A stretch of DNA of 64,000 nt from an uncultured delta proteobacterium (GCA_903875445.1 CAIQWD010000059.1:62001-126000); one strand, 5' to 3'. Shown: positions 1 to 8,832, counted from the first letter of the stretch. Numbers and translations are program-made. The notes: generated from the letters alone by a model not told the origin.

Positions 1-1053
1 ACGGGCCTTGCCGGCAGCCTTGCCCACATAGCTCGACGCTGCCGCCTGGCAGGCGAAGACACCGGTTGAAGTAAGCGTCAGCCCGCAGATGATGACCGGC
101 AGCGAGCGAATGAGGGTCAGCAGCATGCCGGCGATGATCCCGCCGACGGCAAGCCGCAAGGTACGGCGATGACCGATGCGGTCGAGGATTATCCCGGAAA
201 CCGGGGTGATCACCGCACCGATCAGATAGACGGTGAAAATGGCCCCCAATGCCGCCGGCCCCAGAAGAAAAGGTTTATCCGCCAGGTAGAAATTGATATA
301 GGTGAACGAGCCGACCTGACAGAACAAAACGTTGAAACCAATGGCATAGGTGGCGAGGAGCTGGGGATTTTTCAGGTGCATGCCGAGAGAAGCAAGGGAA
401 GCCCTGGCGCTGGTCTGCCTGACGAATTGTGTCGAACGCGGCAAAAACCACAGGGTGGTGAGGCAACCGGCAAGGGTGATAATGCCGATACAGACGAAGG
501 CGACCCGCCAGTTGTAATGGGTGGCGCAGAGACCGGCGATGAAGCGTCCGGAAAAACCGCCGACAACCGTGCCGGTGACGTAGGTCGCCATGGTGGCGCC
601 GACCGCTTGCCGCGGCGATTCTTCGCTGATATAGGCCATGGCTACGGCGATAATGCCGGGGATAAAGAGTCCCTGCAGAAATCGCCAGACGATGAGCTGG
701 TGCAGGTTGGCTGCCGTCGCTGCGAGGATCGTCGGCAAAGACAGGCCGAGCATGGCGGCAAGGATCACCCGTTTTCTGCCCAGGGCATCGGCCAAGAGGC
801 CAACCAGCGGCGCGGCCAGGGCCACCGCCAGCACCGGAGCGCTTATTGTGAGACTGACCACCAGTTCGGAGGCCTTGAAAATCTCCCGGAACTGGGGCAG
901 CAGCGGCTGGGTGACATAGAGGTTGATAAAGGTGGAGAAACCGGTGACAAATAAAGCCAGAAGGACGCCCAGTCGACCGCCGACCGAGGTCTTGCCGCTC
1001 CCACCTCCGACCGTTTCCACTTCCGGCCGGTTTTTTTTCCTTACTTGCAACAT
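1..1053 (-). CDS. MFS transporter, partial (C-terminus off the left edge)
   Basis: The minus-strand frame starts at the ATG at 1053-1051 and stays open for 351 codons to the window edge. The translation opens with a short basic stretch (MLQVRKKNRPEVE) and then a run of hydrophobic helices typical of 12-TM major facilitator exporters. The loop with ADALGRKRVI is the family's motif A region between TM2 and TM3, and DRIGHRR is its repeat in the second half. This suggests a drug or metabolite exporter of the inner membrane; the substrate is unknown. It is divergent from the threonine-degradation operon across 123 bp that contains a 14-bp palindrome, so the two may share a regulator. The last membrane segments are missing from the window. 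Confidence 0.85.
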   Translation of the reverse strand, partial: MLQVRKKNRPEVETVGGGSGKTSVGGRLGVLLALFVTGFSTFINLYVTQPLLPQFREIFKASELVVSLTISAPVLAVALAAPLVGLLADALGRKRVILAAMLGLSLPTILAATAANLHQLIVWRFLQGLFIPGIIAVAMAYISEESPRQAVGATMATYVTGTVVGGFSGRFIAGLCATHYNWRVAFVCIGIITLAGCLTTLWFLPRSTQFVRQTSARASLASLGMHLKNPQLLATYAIGFNVLFCQVGSFTYINFYLADKPFLLGPAALGAIFTVYLIGAVITPVSGIILDRIGHRRTLRLAVGGIIAGMLLTLIRSLPVIICGLTLTSTGVFACQAAASSYVGKAAGKAR

Positions 1054-1093
1054 TGATTTGTCCTGATGTCCTTATGGCAGAGTCAAAGGGATT

Positions 1094-1107
1094 AATTGTA
1101 TACAATT
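1094..1107. promoter_or_regulatory. Palindromic operator candidate, GntR/FadR type
   Basis: AATTGTATACAATT is a perfect 14-bp palindrome in the divergent intergenic region between the MFS gene and tdh. Its core, TTGTATACAA, is the site type used by many FCD-subfamily GntR repressors (established for that family). No GntR gene is visible in the window, so the regulator is unknown and could lie beyond the left edge. Confidence 0.5.
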
Positions 1108-1176
1108 CTTCCGGGCAATATGCTACACTTTCGGAAATTATCCATGGTCAATTTCACTTCCTAGGGAGAGCAGCAG

Positions 1177-2220
1177 ATGCATACTATGAAGGCACTGGTC
1201 AAAGCGAAAAGGGAAGAGGGTCTCTGGCTGGAAGAAGTCCCGATCCCGACGCCCGGCAAAAACGAGGTGGTGATCAAGATCCTCCGCACCGCTATCTGCG
1301 GCACCGACGTCCATATCTTCAACTGGGACGCCTGGGCGCAGCAGACCATCCCGGTGCCGATGCCGATCGGCCATGAATTCGTCGGCGTCATCGAAACGGT
1401 CGGCGACAATTTTCACGATTTCAAACAGGGCGATTTGGTCTCAGGCGAAGGGCATCTGGTCTGCGGCCACTGCCGCAACTGCCTGGCCGGTCGCCGCCAC
1501 CTCTGCATGCATACCAGCGGCGTCGGCGTCAATCGTCAGGGCGTCTTTGCCGAATATCTGGCCATTCCGGTCACCAATGTCTGGGTGTGCGACCCCGCCA
1601 TCCCCCTCGATATCCTCGCCTGTTTCGACCCCCTCGGCAATGCCGTGCACACCGCCTTATCCTTTGATATGCTCGGCGAAGACGTCCTCATCACCGGTGC
1701 CGGGCCGATCGGCTGCATGGCGGTCGCCATCGCCAAACACGGCGGGGCGCGGCACGTGGTGATCACCGATGTCAACCCCTACCGTCTCGACCTGGCGGCT
1801 AAGGTCGGCGCCACGCGGGTCGTCGATGTCAGCTGCGAGAACCTTGCCGAGGTACAAAAAGAGCTGGGGATGAAGGAGGGTTTCGACGTGGCCATGGAGA
1901 TGTCCGGCAACCCCGCCGCCCTGCACGCCATCCTCGACAATATGTGCCACGGCGGCAAGATCGCCATGCTCGGCATCATGCCCGGTACGACCGCCATCGA
2001 CTGGAATAAGGTGATCTTCAACGGCCTGACTCTCAAGGGTATCTACGGTCGGGAGATGTACGAGACCTGGTACAAGATGACCTCGATGATCCAGACCGGC
2101 CTCGACATCACACCGCTGATCACCCATCACTACCATTACACCGATTTTGCCGAGGCCTTTGCGGTGATGCGCTCAGGCCAATCGGGCAAGGTCATCCTCA
2201 ACTGGGCCGAGAGAGCATAA
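1177..2220 (+). CDS. tdh: L-threonine 3-dehydrogenase
   Basis: 347 aa, zinc-dependent medium-chain dehydrogenase that oxidises L-threonine to 2-amino-3-ketobutyrate with NAD+ in the cytoplasm. It closely resembles E. coli Tdh throughout: [14 protein letters not shown] with the catalytic zinc Cys near residue 42, GHEFVG, the structural-zinc cluster CGHCRNC...C, the Rossmann GAGPIGCMA and the C-terminal SGQSGKVIL. The ATG at 1177 is taken because AGGGAG lies 8 nt upstream; an ATG three codons later (MKAL) matches the usual family start. Only 1 bp separates it from the next gene, which encodes the following step, so this is a two-gene threonine-to-glycine pathway. Confidence 0.95.
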   Translation: MHTMKALVKAKREEGLWLEEVPIPTPGKNEVVIKILRTAICGTDVHIFNWDAWAQQTIPVPMPIGHEFVGVIETVGDNFHDFKQGDLVSGEGHLVCGHCRNCLAGRRHLCMHTSGVGVNRQGVFAEYLAIPVTNVWVCDPAIPLDILACFDPLGNAVHTALSFDMLGEDVLITGAGPIGCMAVAIAKHGGARHVVITDVNPYRLDLAAKVGATRVVDVSCENLAEVQKELGMKEGFDVAMEMSGNPAALHAILDNMCHGGKIAMLGIMPGTTAIDWNKVIFNGLTLKGIYGREMYETWYKMTSMIQTGLDITPLITHHYHYTDFAEAFAVMRSGQSGKVILNWAERA

Positions 2221-2221
2221 G

Positions 2222-3445
2222 ATGACAGAGACACGACTCGACCGCGCACTGCAGTCAGAACTGAAGATCTTACAAGATGAGGGCCGCGCCAAACCGCCGG
2301 AACGGATCATTACCGCCTATCACCCCCCGGAAAACGACCTGGGGCCTCGCTATTCCCTGGAGGGCGAGAACAGGCGTTTTCTCCGCATGAGTTCCAACTC
2401 CTATCTGTCGCTGTCCAACCATCCGCTCCTTATCGCCAGAGCCGACAACGCTACCCACGCCTGCGGCGTCGGCCCCGGCGCGGTGCGCTTTATCGACGGC
2501 ACCTTCAGCTACCATGTCGCCCTGGAGGAACGCATTGCCCGCTTTGTCGGCAAGGAGGCGGCGAAGATTTTCAACTCGGCCTATACCGCCAACTGCGGTC
2601 TGGCGCTCTCCATCGGCGGCAAGGCGACGCAGTGGATCGGCGACCAGCTCAACCACAATTCGATCATCCGCGGCATGCGCATCGCCGGGGTGCCGAGCGG
2701 CAACAAGAGTATCTATGCCCATAACGACGTGGAAGACCTGCAAAGGTGCCTGGAGGCGGTGGGTGGGGATATCACGCGGGTCGTGGTGATCTTCGACGGC
2801 ATCTTCAGCATGCGCGGCGACTATGCGCCGATCGATAAAATCCTGGCAATCACCGACCGGTACAGCGACAAATTTACCGACGGCGTCATCACCGTCGTCG
2901 ACGATTCGCACGGCATCGGCGCCTACGGTGCCACCGGCCGGGGCACCCCGGAATTCTCCGGCGGGACTCCCGACATCATCATCGGCACCTTCGGTAAGGC
3001 CTTCGGGGTGAACGGCGGCTTTATTGCCGGAAGCGGTACAGTCGTCGAGGCGGTCCGCCAAAGGGCCGACACCTATATCTATACCAATCCGTTGAGCGTT
3101 GCCGACTGTGCCGCGGCAACCACCGCGCTCGACATCTGCGACAGCGCCGAGGGCCTGCAGCGACTCGATAACCTGCGACAGCGCACCCGGCAGTTCCGGG
3201 AAGGCCTGGAAAAGCTCGGCTTTGAAACCATCCCCGGCCCGCATCCGGTGGTGCCGCTCCTAGTTCGCGACACGGCCAAAACCCATGCCCTGGTCAAACG
3301 TCTTTTTGCGGCCGGCATTCTCGTGGTGGGACTCACCTTCCCGGTGGTGCCGAAGGGCGATGAAACCATCCGCTTCCAGGTTAACGCCGCCCATACTGAG
3401 GCCGACATCGATTTGGTGCTGGAAGTCCTGGCCCGGACACAATGA
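2222..3445 (+). CDS. kbl: 2-amino-3-ketobutyrate CoA ligase (glycine C-acetyltransferase)-like
   Basis: 407 aa, fold-type I PLP enzyme of the alpha-oxoamine synthase family. With Tdh upstream, the expected reaction is cleavage of 2-amino-3-ketobutyrate by CoA to glycine and acetyl-CoA. Visible features are SSNSYLSLSNHP near the N-terminus, the VDDSHGIGAYG segment that contacts the cofactor, and TFGKAFGVNGG containing the PLP-binding lysine. It is slightly longer than E. coli Kbl (398 aa) and diverges from it at the N-terminus, so another acyl-CoA or amino-acid specificity cannot be excluded by eye; the operon favours Kbl. Confidence 0.85.
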   Translation: MTETRLDRALQSELKILQDEGRAKPPERIITAYHPPENDLGPRYSLEGENRRFLRMSSNSYLSLSNHPLLIARADNATHACGVGPGAVRFIDGTFSYHVALEERIARFVGKEAAKIFNSAYTANCGLALSIGGKATQWIGDQLNHNSIIRGMRIAGVPSGNKSIYAHNDVEDLQRCLEAVGGDITRVVVIFDGIFSMRGDYAPIDKILAITDRYSDKFTDGVITVVDDSHGIGAYGATGRGTPEFSGGTPDIIIGTFGKAFGVNGGFIAGSGTVVEAVRQRADTYIYTNPLSVADCAAATTALDICDSAEGLQRLDNLRQRTRQFREGLEKLGFETIPGPHPVVPLLVRDTAKTHALVKRLFAAGILVVGLTFPVVPKGDETIRFQVNAAHTEADIDLVLEVLARTQ

Positions 3446-3488
3446 CAAGCCGCATCCCTAGAACCCGTAAAGTACTGGAGGAAAAATC

Positions 3489-4343
3489 ATGGCAAAGACA
3501 CGATCGATTGCAAGCACCGGCAGCAGCGTTCCCACTCGGGAAGGGGCAGGCGTGCACCTGCGCAGGGCCTTCGGTTTTCATAACCCGGAGAGAAGCGACC
3601 CCTTCCTTCTTTTTGACGACTTTCGTTCCGACACCCCGGCCCACTACCTCAAGGGTTTCCCCTGGCATCCCCACCGCGGCATCGAGACCATCACCTATAT
3701 GCTGAAAGGCGAGGTCGAGCACGGCGACAGCCTGGGCAACAGCGGCGTCATCTCCGGCGGCGACGTGCAGTGGATGACGGCGGGCGGCGGCATTATCCAT
3801 CAAGAGATGCCGAAGGGCGATGCAGACGGGGCGATGCACGGCTTTCAGCTGTGGCTTAATCTCCCGGCCGGGGAAAAGATGTGCCCTCCCCGCTACCGAG
3901 GGATCACGCCAAAAGAAATCCCCGAGGTTCAAGTGGCATCCGGCGCCACCATCAAGATCATCTGCGGCCGGATCGGCGATACCGTCGGCCCGGTCACCGG
4001 CATCAGCACCGACCCCGAATACCTCGACATTACCTTGGCCGCCGGTGGCACCCTCACCCACCCGACTCGCCCAGGCTATACCGCCATGGCCTATGTGATC
4101 GGCGGTTCGGGACGCTTTGCCCCGGGTGCGACGACTGAATGCGGCAACGCCACTCTGATTATGTTCTCCGACGGCGATGAAATTTCCGTTACCGCCGGCA
4201 CCCAGGGCCTCCGCTTTCTCCTCATGACCGGAAAACCGCTGCACGAACCGATAGCCTGGCAGGGCCCGATCGTCATGAACACTGAAGAAGAACTGGTTCA
4301 GGCCTTTCAGGAGTATCGTAACGGCACCTTTCTGAAGCAGTAA
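3489..4343 (+). CDS. Pirin family cupin protein
   Basis: 284 aa bicupin. PWHPHRGIETITYMLKGEVEH contributes the metal ligands (two His in HPH and a Glu), and GGGIIHQEMP carries the later His and Glu of the pirin metal site. Some family members (YhhW type) act as quercetin dioxygenases and others as redox-sensing regulators, so the biochemical role here is open. GGAGG stands 7 nt before the ATG. It lies 43 bp after kbl on the same strand and probably belongs to the same transcript, which ends at a strong inverted repeat just downstream. Confidence 0.85.
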   Translation: MAKTRSIASTGSSVPTREGAGVHLRRAFGFHNPERSDPFLLFDDFRSDTPAHYLKGFPWHPHRGIETITYMLKGEVEHGDSLGNSGVISGGDVQWMTAGGGIIHQEMPKGDADGAMHGFQLWLNLPAGEKMCPPRYRGITPKEIPEVQVASGATIKIICGRIGDTVGPVTGISTDPEYLDITLAAGGTLTHPTRPGYTAMAYVIGGSGRFAPGATTECGNATLIMFSDGDEISVTAGTQGLRFLLMTGKPLHEPIAWQGPIVMNTEEELVQAFQEYRNGTFLKQ

Positions 4344-4379
4344 CTGCTAAACAAACAATAGCGAAGCAGGCGCGCATAC

Positions 4380-4432
4380 AAACTGTGCCGGTTCAACGGA
4401 AAACCCCAATTTCCGTAGAGCCGGCACAGTTT
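4380..4432. terminator. Strong inverted repeat, probable bidirectional terminator
   Basis: AAACTGTGCCGG (4380-4391) pairs with CCGGCACAGTTT (4421-4432); the inner ACGGA/TCCGT (4396-4400/4412-4416) extends the stem across two mismatches. The loop is 11 nt. It sits between the convergent pirin gene (+) and acyltransferase gene (-), and A and T tracts flank the arms as expected for a terminator working both ways. Confidence 0.75.
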
Positions 4433-4458
4433 AAGATCAATTTGCATGCAAATGAGAC

Positions 4459-5481
4459 TTATTTACCAAACAGGAGTTGATTTGATCCAAACATCTTAAT
4501 CGTAGCCAAGCAGACAGAAAGCGCTACAGAGATAAGGAGCAGCAGATAAATGTATCCATGAACATCAGCCATGTTAATGGATAGAATTCTACTATATATG
4601 GCTTTAACCAAATAAAATACTGGCCAATGCAAAACAAAAAAATAAAATGACTTGTTACCAATAAATGATAATATTTTTGAGCTAATCATTTCAGATAAAT
4701 AAATGAGCACAGGAATTGTGAGCAACGAAGCAAAAGAAAATATAAAATAATTACCGTACTTTACTTTGTTAAGATGAACATCCACATAACTACTGTAGTA
4801 ATAATTACATATTACCAACATCAAGATAAGTAAAATTATCAAATATTTATTTTTAAAAATGACAGATTGTTTTGAATAGAGATAACCAGCAAAATAAAAT
4901 AACAACCCAATAGGAACCGTGCTCAAACTCAGCGGAAGGATTATTTTGTATTTTGACAATACAAATCCAACAAGAATTATAAAAATAGAGGAAAAATAGA
5001 AGTGCTTATATCGAGAAATGTAATATCCTGATACTTTAACAACAAACAGCGAAATAAAAAACCATAGCGGCCCATTTCCTAGAGTGTCTCCTGACATTAA
5101 AAATGTGTAAACCGGCGTTGTAATTATTTTCCACAACGGTTCATTATTTAAAAAAATCAGCTCTGGAATAATTACAAGATAGCCGGCAAGCCACCAAGTG
5201 GCCAATGGCATGAGCAAGCTTTTACTGCACTTTATAGTGTATTCTATTAATGATTGGTTTGATTCACATAAAGGTCTAAAAAACATGCCTGACTTAAAGT
5301 AAAACCATGGCATAAAATAATAAAACAAATGCAATCCAATTTTATATGTTGCATCATGAGTAAGCTTTGCCCAAATGAAAGCATGATAGCATATCATCCA
5401 TAAAATCATTATTCCGGTAATTACATCCAAAGAGTCATTTCTTGTTGTTTGTGCTTTTTTGTTTGGCTGATTATTATGCAT
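4459..5481 (-). CDS. Acyltransferase-3 family membrane protein
   Basis: 340 aa, about ten hydrophobic segments. The N-terminal LDVITGIMILWMICYHAFIW fits the first helix of the acyltransferase-3 (OafA/WecH/NodX) family, where the following His is the conserved catalytic candidate; here it is H in CYHAF near residue 34. Family members transfer acetyl or other acyl groups to lipopolysaccharide, exopolysaccharide or glycans at the inner membrane. Coding sequence is markedly AT-rich (A/T third positions) compared with the GC-rich genes on either side, a sign of horizontal acquisition. It is divergent from another AT-rich membrane gene. Confidence 0.75.
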   Translation of the reverse strand: MHNNQPNKKAQTTRNDSLDVITGIMILWMICYHAFIWAKLTHDATYKIGLHLFYYFMPWFYFKSGMFFRPLCESNQSLIEYTIKCSKSLLMPLATWWLAGYLVIIPELIFLNNEPLWKIITTPVYTFLMSGDTLGNGPLWFFISLFVVKVSGYYISRYKHFYFSSIFIILVGFVLSKYKIILPLSLSTVPIGLLFYFAGYLYSKQSVIFKNKYLIILLILMLVICNYYYSSYVDVHLNKVKYGNYFIFSFASLLTIPVLIYLSEMISSKILSFIGNKSFYFFVLHWPVFYLVKAIYSRILSINMADVHGYIYLLLLISVALSVCLATIKMFGSNQLLFGK

Positions 5482-5802
5482 TCTTCTTGTGACCTGTTTT
5501 TCTGTCCAGCATTTGACCGGAATGTTGTTTTGTTACTGATCTGGTTAGATGCTGCTGCTCGTTCATTTTTGCAATAGGATTTTTAATGTGCGCTTGACAT
5601 TCTGTTCATTGTTTAGTACTTCATAAGCCCTTGCCCTTCCATCTGTGCCAATGGGTCGAATTATCGTGTACTTACACTTGTATTCCTGATTCAGTAATTA
5701 AACTCACCTAGAATTTTTATTTTTACACTCTTCAAGAAGATAATTTCGCGTCCAAATTATTATTGATGCAAATAATTTATATATTCGTAATAAAAGTTGA
5801 TT
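5482..5802. other. AT-rich divergent intergenic region
   Basis: 321 bp between two AT-rich membrane-protein genes. A TTGACA (-35-like) occurs at 5594-5599 but no convincing -10 stands at the right distance. I see no repeat, RNA gene or further coding frame; divergent promoters are presumed. Confidence 0.4.
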
Positions 5803-7416
5803 ATGGCAAATAAATTAAACAGAAAAATTGTATTGCTGCTCGCCCTTGCAATACTCACAATTAGTGCATTTTTTATTAGTTATATTCCGTACTTAGTTGC
5901 GGATTCAAATCATTATAATGAGGATATGTTTCTTGGTCAGGTGGCATATGCAAAAGACCAAAACATGTATTTCTCATTTATACGACAAGCCTATTTGGGT
6001 AAGTGGATTTTTAATAATCGCCTCACACACATAGAGAATAGAGATTGTTTTATTAATCTCCAATTTTTAGGAATCGGAAAACTTTGGAAGCTCTTTAACC
6101 TCAATGAAAATGGGGCATATCAACTTTGGCGATATCTGGGAATAGTGTCTCTCATATTTGGATATTTTTCTCTAACCAGATTTTTCTTTAAAGATATTAA
6201 AGAGCGTTACTGGGCAACAACTTTATTTACCTTTGCCGGTGGATTTGGAATTGTGTTTTTATTCCTGAATCTGGCTGGTTTTATTTCGTATGATCTTTTT
6301 CATACACTTACTTTTGACCTTTGGGCCGGTGTTTTCCCTTTTCAGCAGATGTTGACAAATCCAAATTTTTCACTCCCCCATGGGATTTTACTTATTGGAG
6401 TAGCATTGTACCTGTATGCTTATACAAATAATAATAGTTCAAAATATTATTTATTTTCTGGGTTGGTTTTTGCGGTTGATGGTATTGTCCGTCCTTATGA
6501 TCTGATTTCTCTTTTTGCGATTATTCCTTTATTTGTGATTGTTGAATCTATTATTCAGTTTGATTTAAAAAGAGCTGTCAAACAGTGCATTCCTTTGTTT
6601 TTGGCATTACCATCACTGTTATACTCTATCTGGTTATTTAAATTTGATCCGGTCTTTAAATACTGGTCCTTACAGGGCTATAACATTAACAATGTACCGC
6701 TTCCACCTCTGCATCTCTTCTCTTATGGCATTTTCACAATTTTTTTTCTATTACGATTAATTGCGATAAAGACTAATCCATTGTCCGGCAGTGAACGATT
6801 CATGGTGGTTAGTTGCGGTGCGATTTTTTCTATGACCCATATAGGTCGTATAATTCCATCATTGGGTTTCAGCCCGCAAGTCGGAATACCACTATTTTCT
6901 TTCGTTAGTATTTTATCTTTTGTCTATGCCTTTGCATGTGTGAAAAAATTCAAAAAACTTATTTTGTCAATACTCGTTTTTGCTGTATTATCAGGTTTTA
7001 TAGGAATACCACTCTATTTTACTCAGAAAGTCACTCATGTTCACAGTCCAGTTCTTTACCTAGAAGAAAATGATGTCCAGGCATTCAATTGGCTTAAGTC
7101 AAAGGTGACAACACAAGATGTTGTTCTCAGTACGCCCTATATCGCCTCACGTATAGCTAAATATACTGATGCTCAAGTTATTGCAGGACATTATAGTGTA
7201 ACACCTAAATATTTAAAACAAGAAAACAAGCTCCGTGCATTATTTTCTGAAAAGATTATTTCAAAACAATTGGTTGATTCTTTGTTTGATAAACGGGTCA
7301 GTTATATTTATGTCAATAAAAACGATACAGCATTTATAAAAGGTCAGTCTTTTGTTTTTGATGGCATGACAAAAGTATACGGTAACGGCATAGTTGATAT
7401 TTATAAAAATGAATAA
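5803..7416 (+). CDS. Polytopic membrane protein, GT-C glycosyltransferase-like (uncertain)
   Basis: 537 aa from the ATG at 5803; a TTG two codons upstream is possible, and no clear ribosome binding site is visible for either. There are about ten to twelve hydrophobic helices spread to residue ~410, then a soluble C-terminal domain of ~120 residues. The first periplasmic loop (DSNHYNEDMFLGQVAYAKDQ) is rich in Asp and Glu, as in GT-C enzymes that use lipid-linked sugars, but I do not recognise a diagnostic motif, so the family call is tentative. Strongly AT-rich like its divergent acyltransferase neighbour; the pair may modify a surface glycan and were probably acquired together. Confidence 0.5.
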   Translation: MANKLNRKIVLLLALAILTISAFFISYIPYLVADSNHYNEDMFLGQVAYAKDQNMYFSFIRQAYLGKWIFNNRLTHIENRDCFINLQFLGIGKLWKLFNLNENGAYQLWRYLGIVSLIFGYFSLTRFFFKDIKERYWATTLFTFAGGFGIVFLFLNLAGFISYDLFHTLTFDLWAGVFPFQQMLTNPNFSLPHGILLIGVALYLYAYTNNNSSKYYLFSGLVFAVDGIVRPYDLISLFAIIPLFVIVESIIQFDLKRAVKQCIPLFLALPSLLYSIWLFKFDPVFKYWSLQGYNINNVPLPPLHLFSYGIFTIFFLLRLIAIKTNPLSGSERFMVVSCGAIFSMTHIGRIIPSLGFSPQVGIPLFSFVSILSFVYAFACVKKFKKLILSILVFAVLSGFIGIPLYFTQKVTHVHSPVLYLEENDVQAFNWLKSKVTTQDVVLSTPYIASRIAKYTDAQVIAGHYSVTPKYLKQENKLRALFSEKIISKQLVDSLFDKRVSYIYVNKNDTAFIKGQSFVFDGMTKVYGNGIVDIYKNE

Positions 7417-7425
7417 AATATCACT

Positions 7426-7554
7426 ATGATGCACCTTGACTCGATGAACTCCACGATATCCAAGCGAGAGCGCGTATCCAATCAAGGTTTGAGCGACTCG
7501 CTGCGGGAAATCCCGGCGATGTTGAGCCTGTTGGCGGTCTATAAGTTCCAATAA
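7426..7554 (+). pseudogene. Short orphan frame ending inside the attC-like element
   Basis: From the ATG at 7426 a 42-codon frame runs to the TAA at 7552-7554, which is also the first base triplet of the attC-like site. The peptide (ending in SLLAVYKFQ) is not one I recognise. A stop codon overlapping the left end of attC is a usual layout for integron cassette genes, so this could be the tail of a truncated cassette gene; it could equally be chance. Base composition switches back to GC-rich here, right after the AT-rich membrane gene. Confidence 0.25.
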
Positions 7555-7632
7555 CAGGTTCAAGCGGACGGCGACGGGAACAGGCTCGATTTTTCACGGC
7601 AAGGTCAGTGGCCGCCCCTTACCCGCAAGTTA
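7552..7632 (+). repeat. attC-like site (integron cassette recombination site candidate)
   Basis: 81 bp bounded by TAAC (7552-7555) and GTTA (7629-7632). Inside them are the imperfectly complementary arms GGTTCAAGCGGACGGC (from 7558) and GGCCGCCCCTTACC (from 7610). Aligned as a stem they pair as GGT, AAG-GG, CGGC and AC, with unpaired bases in one arm only. That is the layout of attC: an AAC/GTT outer box pair, an inner pair with extrahelical bases and a variable centre. The next start codon follows 9 nt after the GTTA box, the usual distance for a cassette gene. No integrase is in the window and no second attC was found. Confidence 0.45.
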
Positions 7633-7640
7633 ATCTCCTC

Positions 7641-8135
7641 ATGCAAACTATCATAATCCGAGATGCTGAACCTGGTGATTTCGAGTCAATTTGCTCGTTG
7701 AATCATGCCGAGGTTAAACACACGAGCCCAATGAATTTGGCTCGCTTGCTCGTCTTGGACAGCCTTTCCTGTTATCATAAGGTCGGCTGTGTAGATGGCC
7801 AAATTGCCGCGTTTCTCCTGGCGATGAGTAACAGCGCAGCATACGAGAACGATAATTTTGCGTGGTTCGCACGCAAAATCCCCAGTTTTGTTTACGTTGA
7901 CCGCATTGTTGTGTCTGCCGTATTTCGCGGACTGCGTCTCGGGTCCCTGCTCTACGAATACCTGTTCCGCTACGCTCGACACATTGACATCCCCCTCATA
8001 ACTTGCGAATATAATATTCTCCCTCCCAATGAACCATCACGCTTGTTTCACGAAAAGTTTGGTTTTAAGGAGCAAGGGACTCAGTGGGTCGCAAATGGCA
8101 GTAAGCAGGTATCGCTCCAAGCAGCAGAGATCTAA
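7641..8135 (+). CDS. GNAT family N-acetyltransferase
   Basis: 164 aa. MQTIIIRDAEPGDFESICSL is a typical first strand and helix of GCN5-related acetyltransferases. VDRIVVSAVFRGLRLGSLLY matches the acetyl-CoA binding motif A (normally R/Q-x-x-G-x-G/A; here RGLRLG), and FHEKFGF is the usual motif B end. The substrate is unknown. The ATG at 7641 is used rather than the upstream GTG because homologous GNATs begin just before the first beta strand. It begins immediately after the attC-like element, consistent with being a mobile cassette gene. Confidence 0.8.
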   Translation: MQTIIIRDAEPGDFESICSLNHAEVKHTSPMNLARLLVLDSLSCYHKVGCVDGQIAAFLLAMSNSAAYENDNFAWFARKIPSFVYVDRIVVSAVFRGLRLGSLLYEYLFRYARHIDIPLITCEYNILPPNEPSRLFHEKFGFKEQGTQWVANGSKQVSLQAAEI

Positions 8136-8228
8136 AATTTGCCGCACAGGAACGCAAAAAATAGTGCCCTGCGAATAAGAAGAAGTAACATCAAAGATAA
8201 CCCTTAGGCACACCAAGAGGAGAAGAAA

Positions 8229-8702
8229 ATGGTCATTAAAGAAAAGAATGAACTTCCTGATAATGCGCCCCCAAAAGACTGGTTCCTGCAATTCTTGGTG
8301 AATATGGCGAACAAGAATCGATTTGAGTTAGGCATAACCTTGAATGTCGGGGGGATCTTGATCTCAGGGACGCTTGCCGGCGTAAAACAATACTTTGCTG
8401 ATTTTGGCTCAGATTTTGCTGCTTCCTTCGATGCCGGCAAAGGCTCTGAGGAAGTAAAGGCCACCTTTAAAAAAATTGGCGATGAGTGTGTTTGCGTTTC
8501 CAATGCCGAACCGGCCGAATCTCCCTCCTATATCCATCTGAAAGATGCCAGATTTCTCGATGCACAAGGAAATTCAATTCAAGGCAATCGTGGCGTTTGG
8601 TGGCGAGGCAGACTTTCAGAGGTTCAAGGCTTTGTTCTGGGAACTCTCAACAAACCTGTTACTGCACCCGCATCCGGAAGGCCTGGAACATTCCCCGGAT
8701 GA
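8229..8702 (+). CDS. gvpU: GvpU-like gas vesicle accessory protein
   Basis: 157 aa, soluble. The N-terminal half (FLQFLVNMANKNRFELGITL, NVGGILISGTL, KQYF) and the end (IHLKDARF, WWRGRLSEVQGFVLGTL) agree with my recollection of GvpU of Bacillus megaterium gas-vesicle clusters: NG-ISGT, a central IHLK and a C-terminal WRGK-EVDGF-LG. GvpU is a non-structural protein linked to gas-vesicle clustering. No gvpA or other gvp gene is in this window, so it is either an orphan used for something else or separated from its cluster. AAGAGGAGAAG precedes the ATG. Composition is closer to the island than to the GC-rich core. Confidence 0.55.
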   Translation: MVIKEKNELPDNAPPKDWFLQFLVNMANKNRFELGITLNVGGILISGTLAGVKQYFADFGSDFAASFDAGKGSEEVKATFKKIGDECVCVSNAEPAESPSYIHLKDARFLDAQGNSIQGNRGVWWRGRLSEVQGFVLGTLNKPVTAPASGRPGTFPG

Positions 8703-8756
8703 GGGCATAAGCCGTTGTAAAAAAATATGGGCCGAAGGCATGCCTGGAACGGCATA

Positions 8757-8805
8757 AGGAGCCGTAAGGAAATGGCTATAAATGATCTCATTCCTAACGG
8801 CTCCT
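8757..8805 (+). terminator. Long hairpin before the PstS-like gene
   Basis: AGGAGCCGTAAGGAA (8757-8771) and TTCCTAACGGCTCCT (8791-8805) form a 15-bp stem with one mismatch and a 19-nt loop. It follows the GvpU-like gene by 54 bp and ends 13 nt before the Shine-Dalgarno of the next gene. A terminator for the upstream gene or a leader structure affecting the next gene are both possible; there is no T tract on the plus strand. Confidence 0.5.
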
Positions 8806-8832
8806 AAAAATTATAACTGGAGGGATAAAAAA

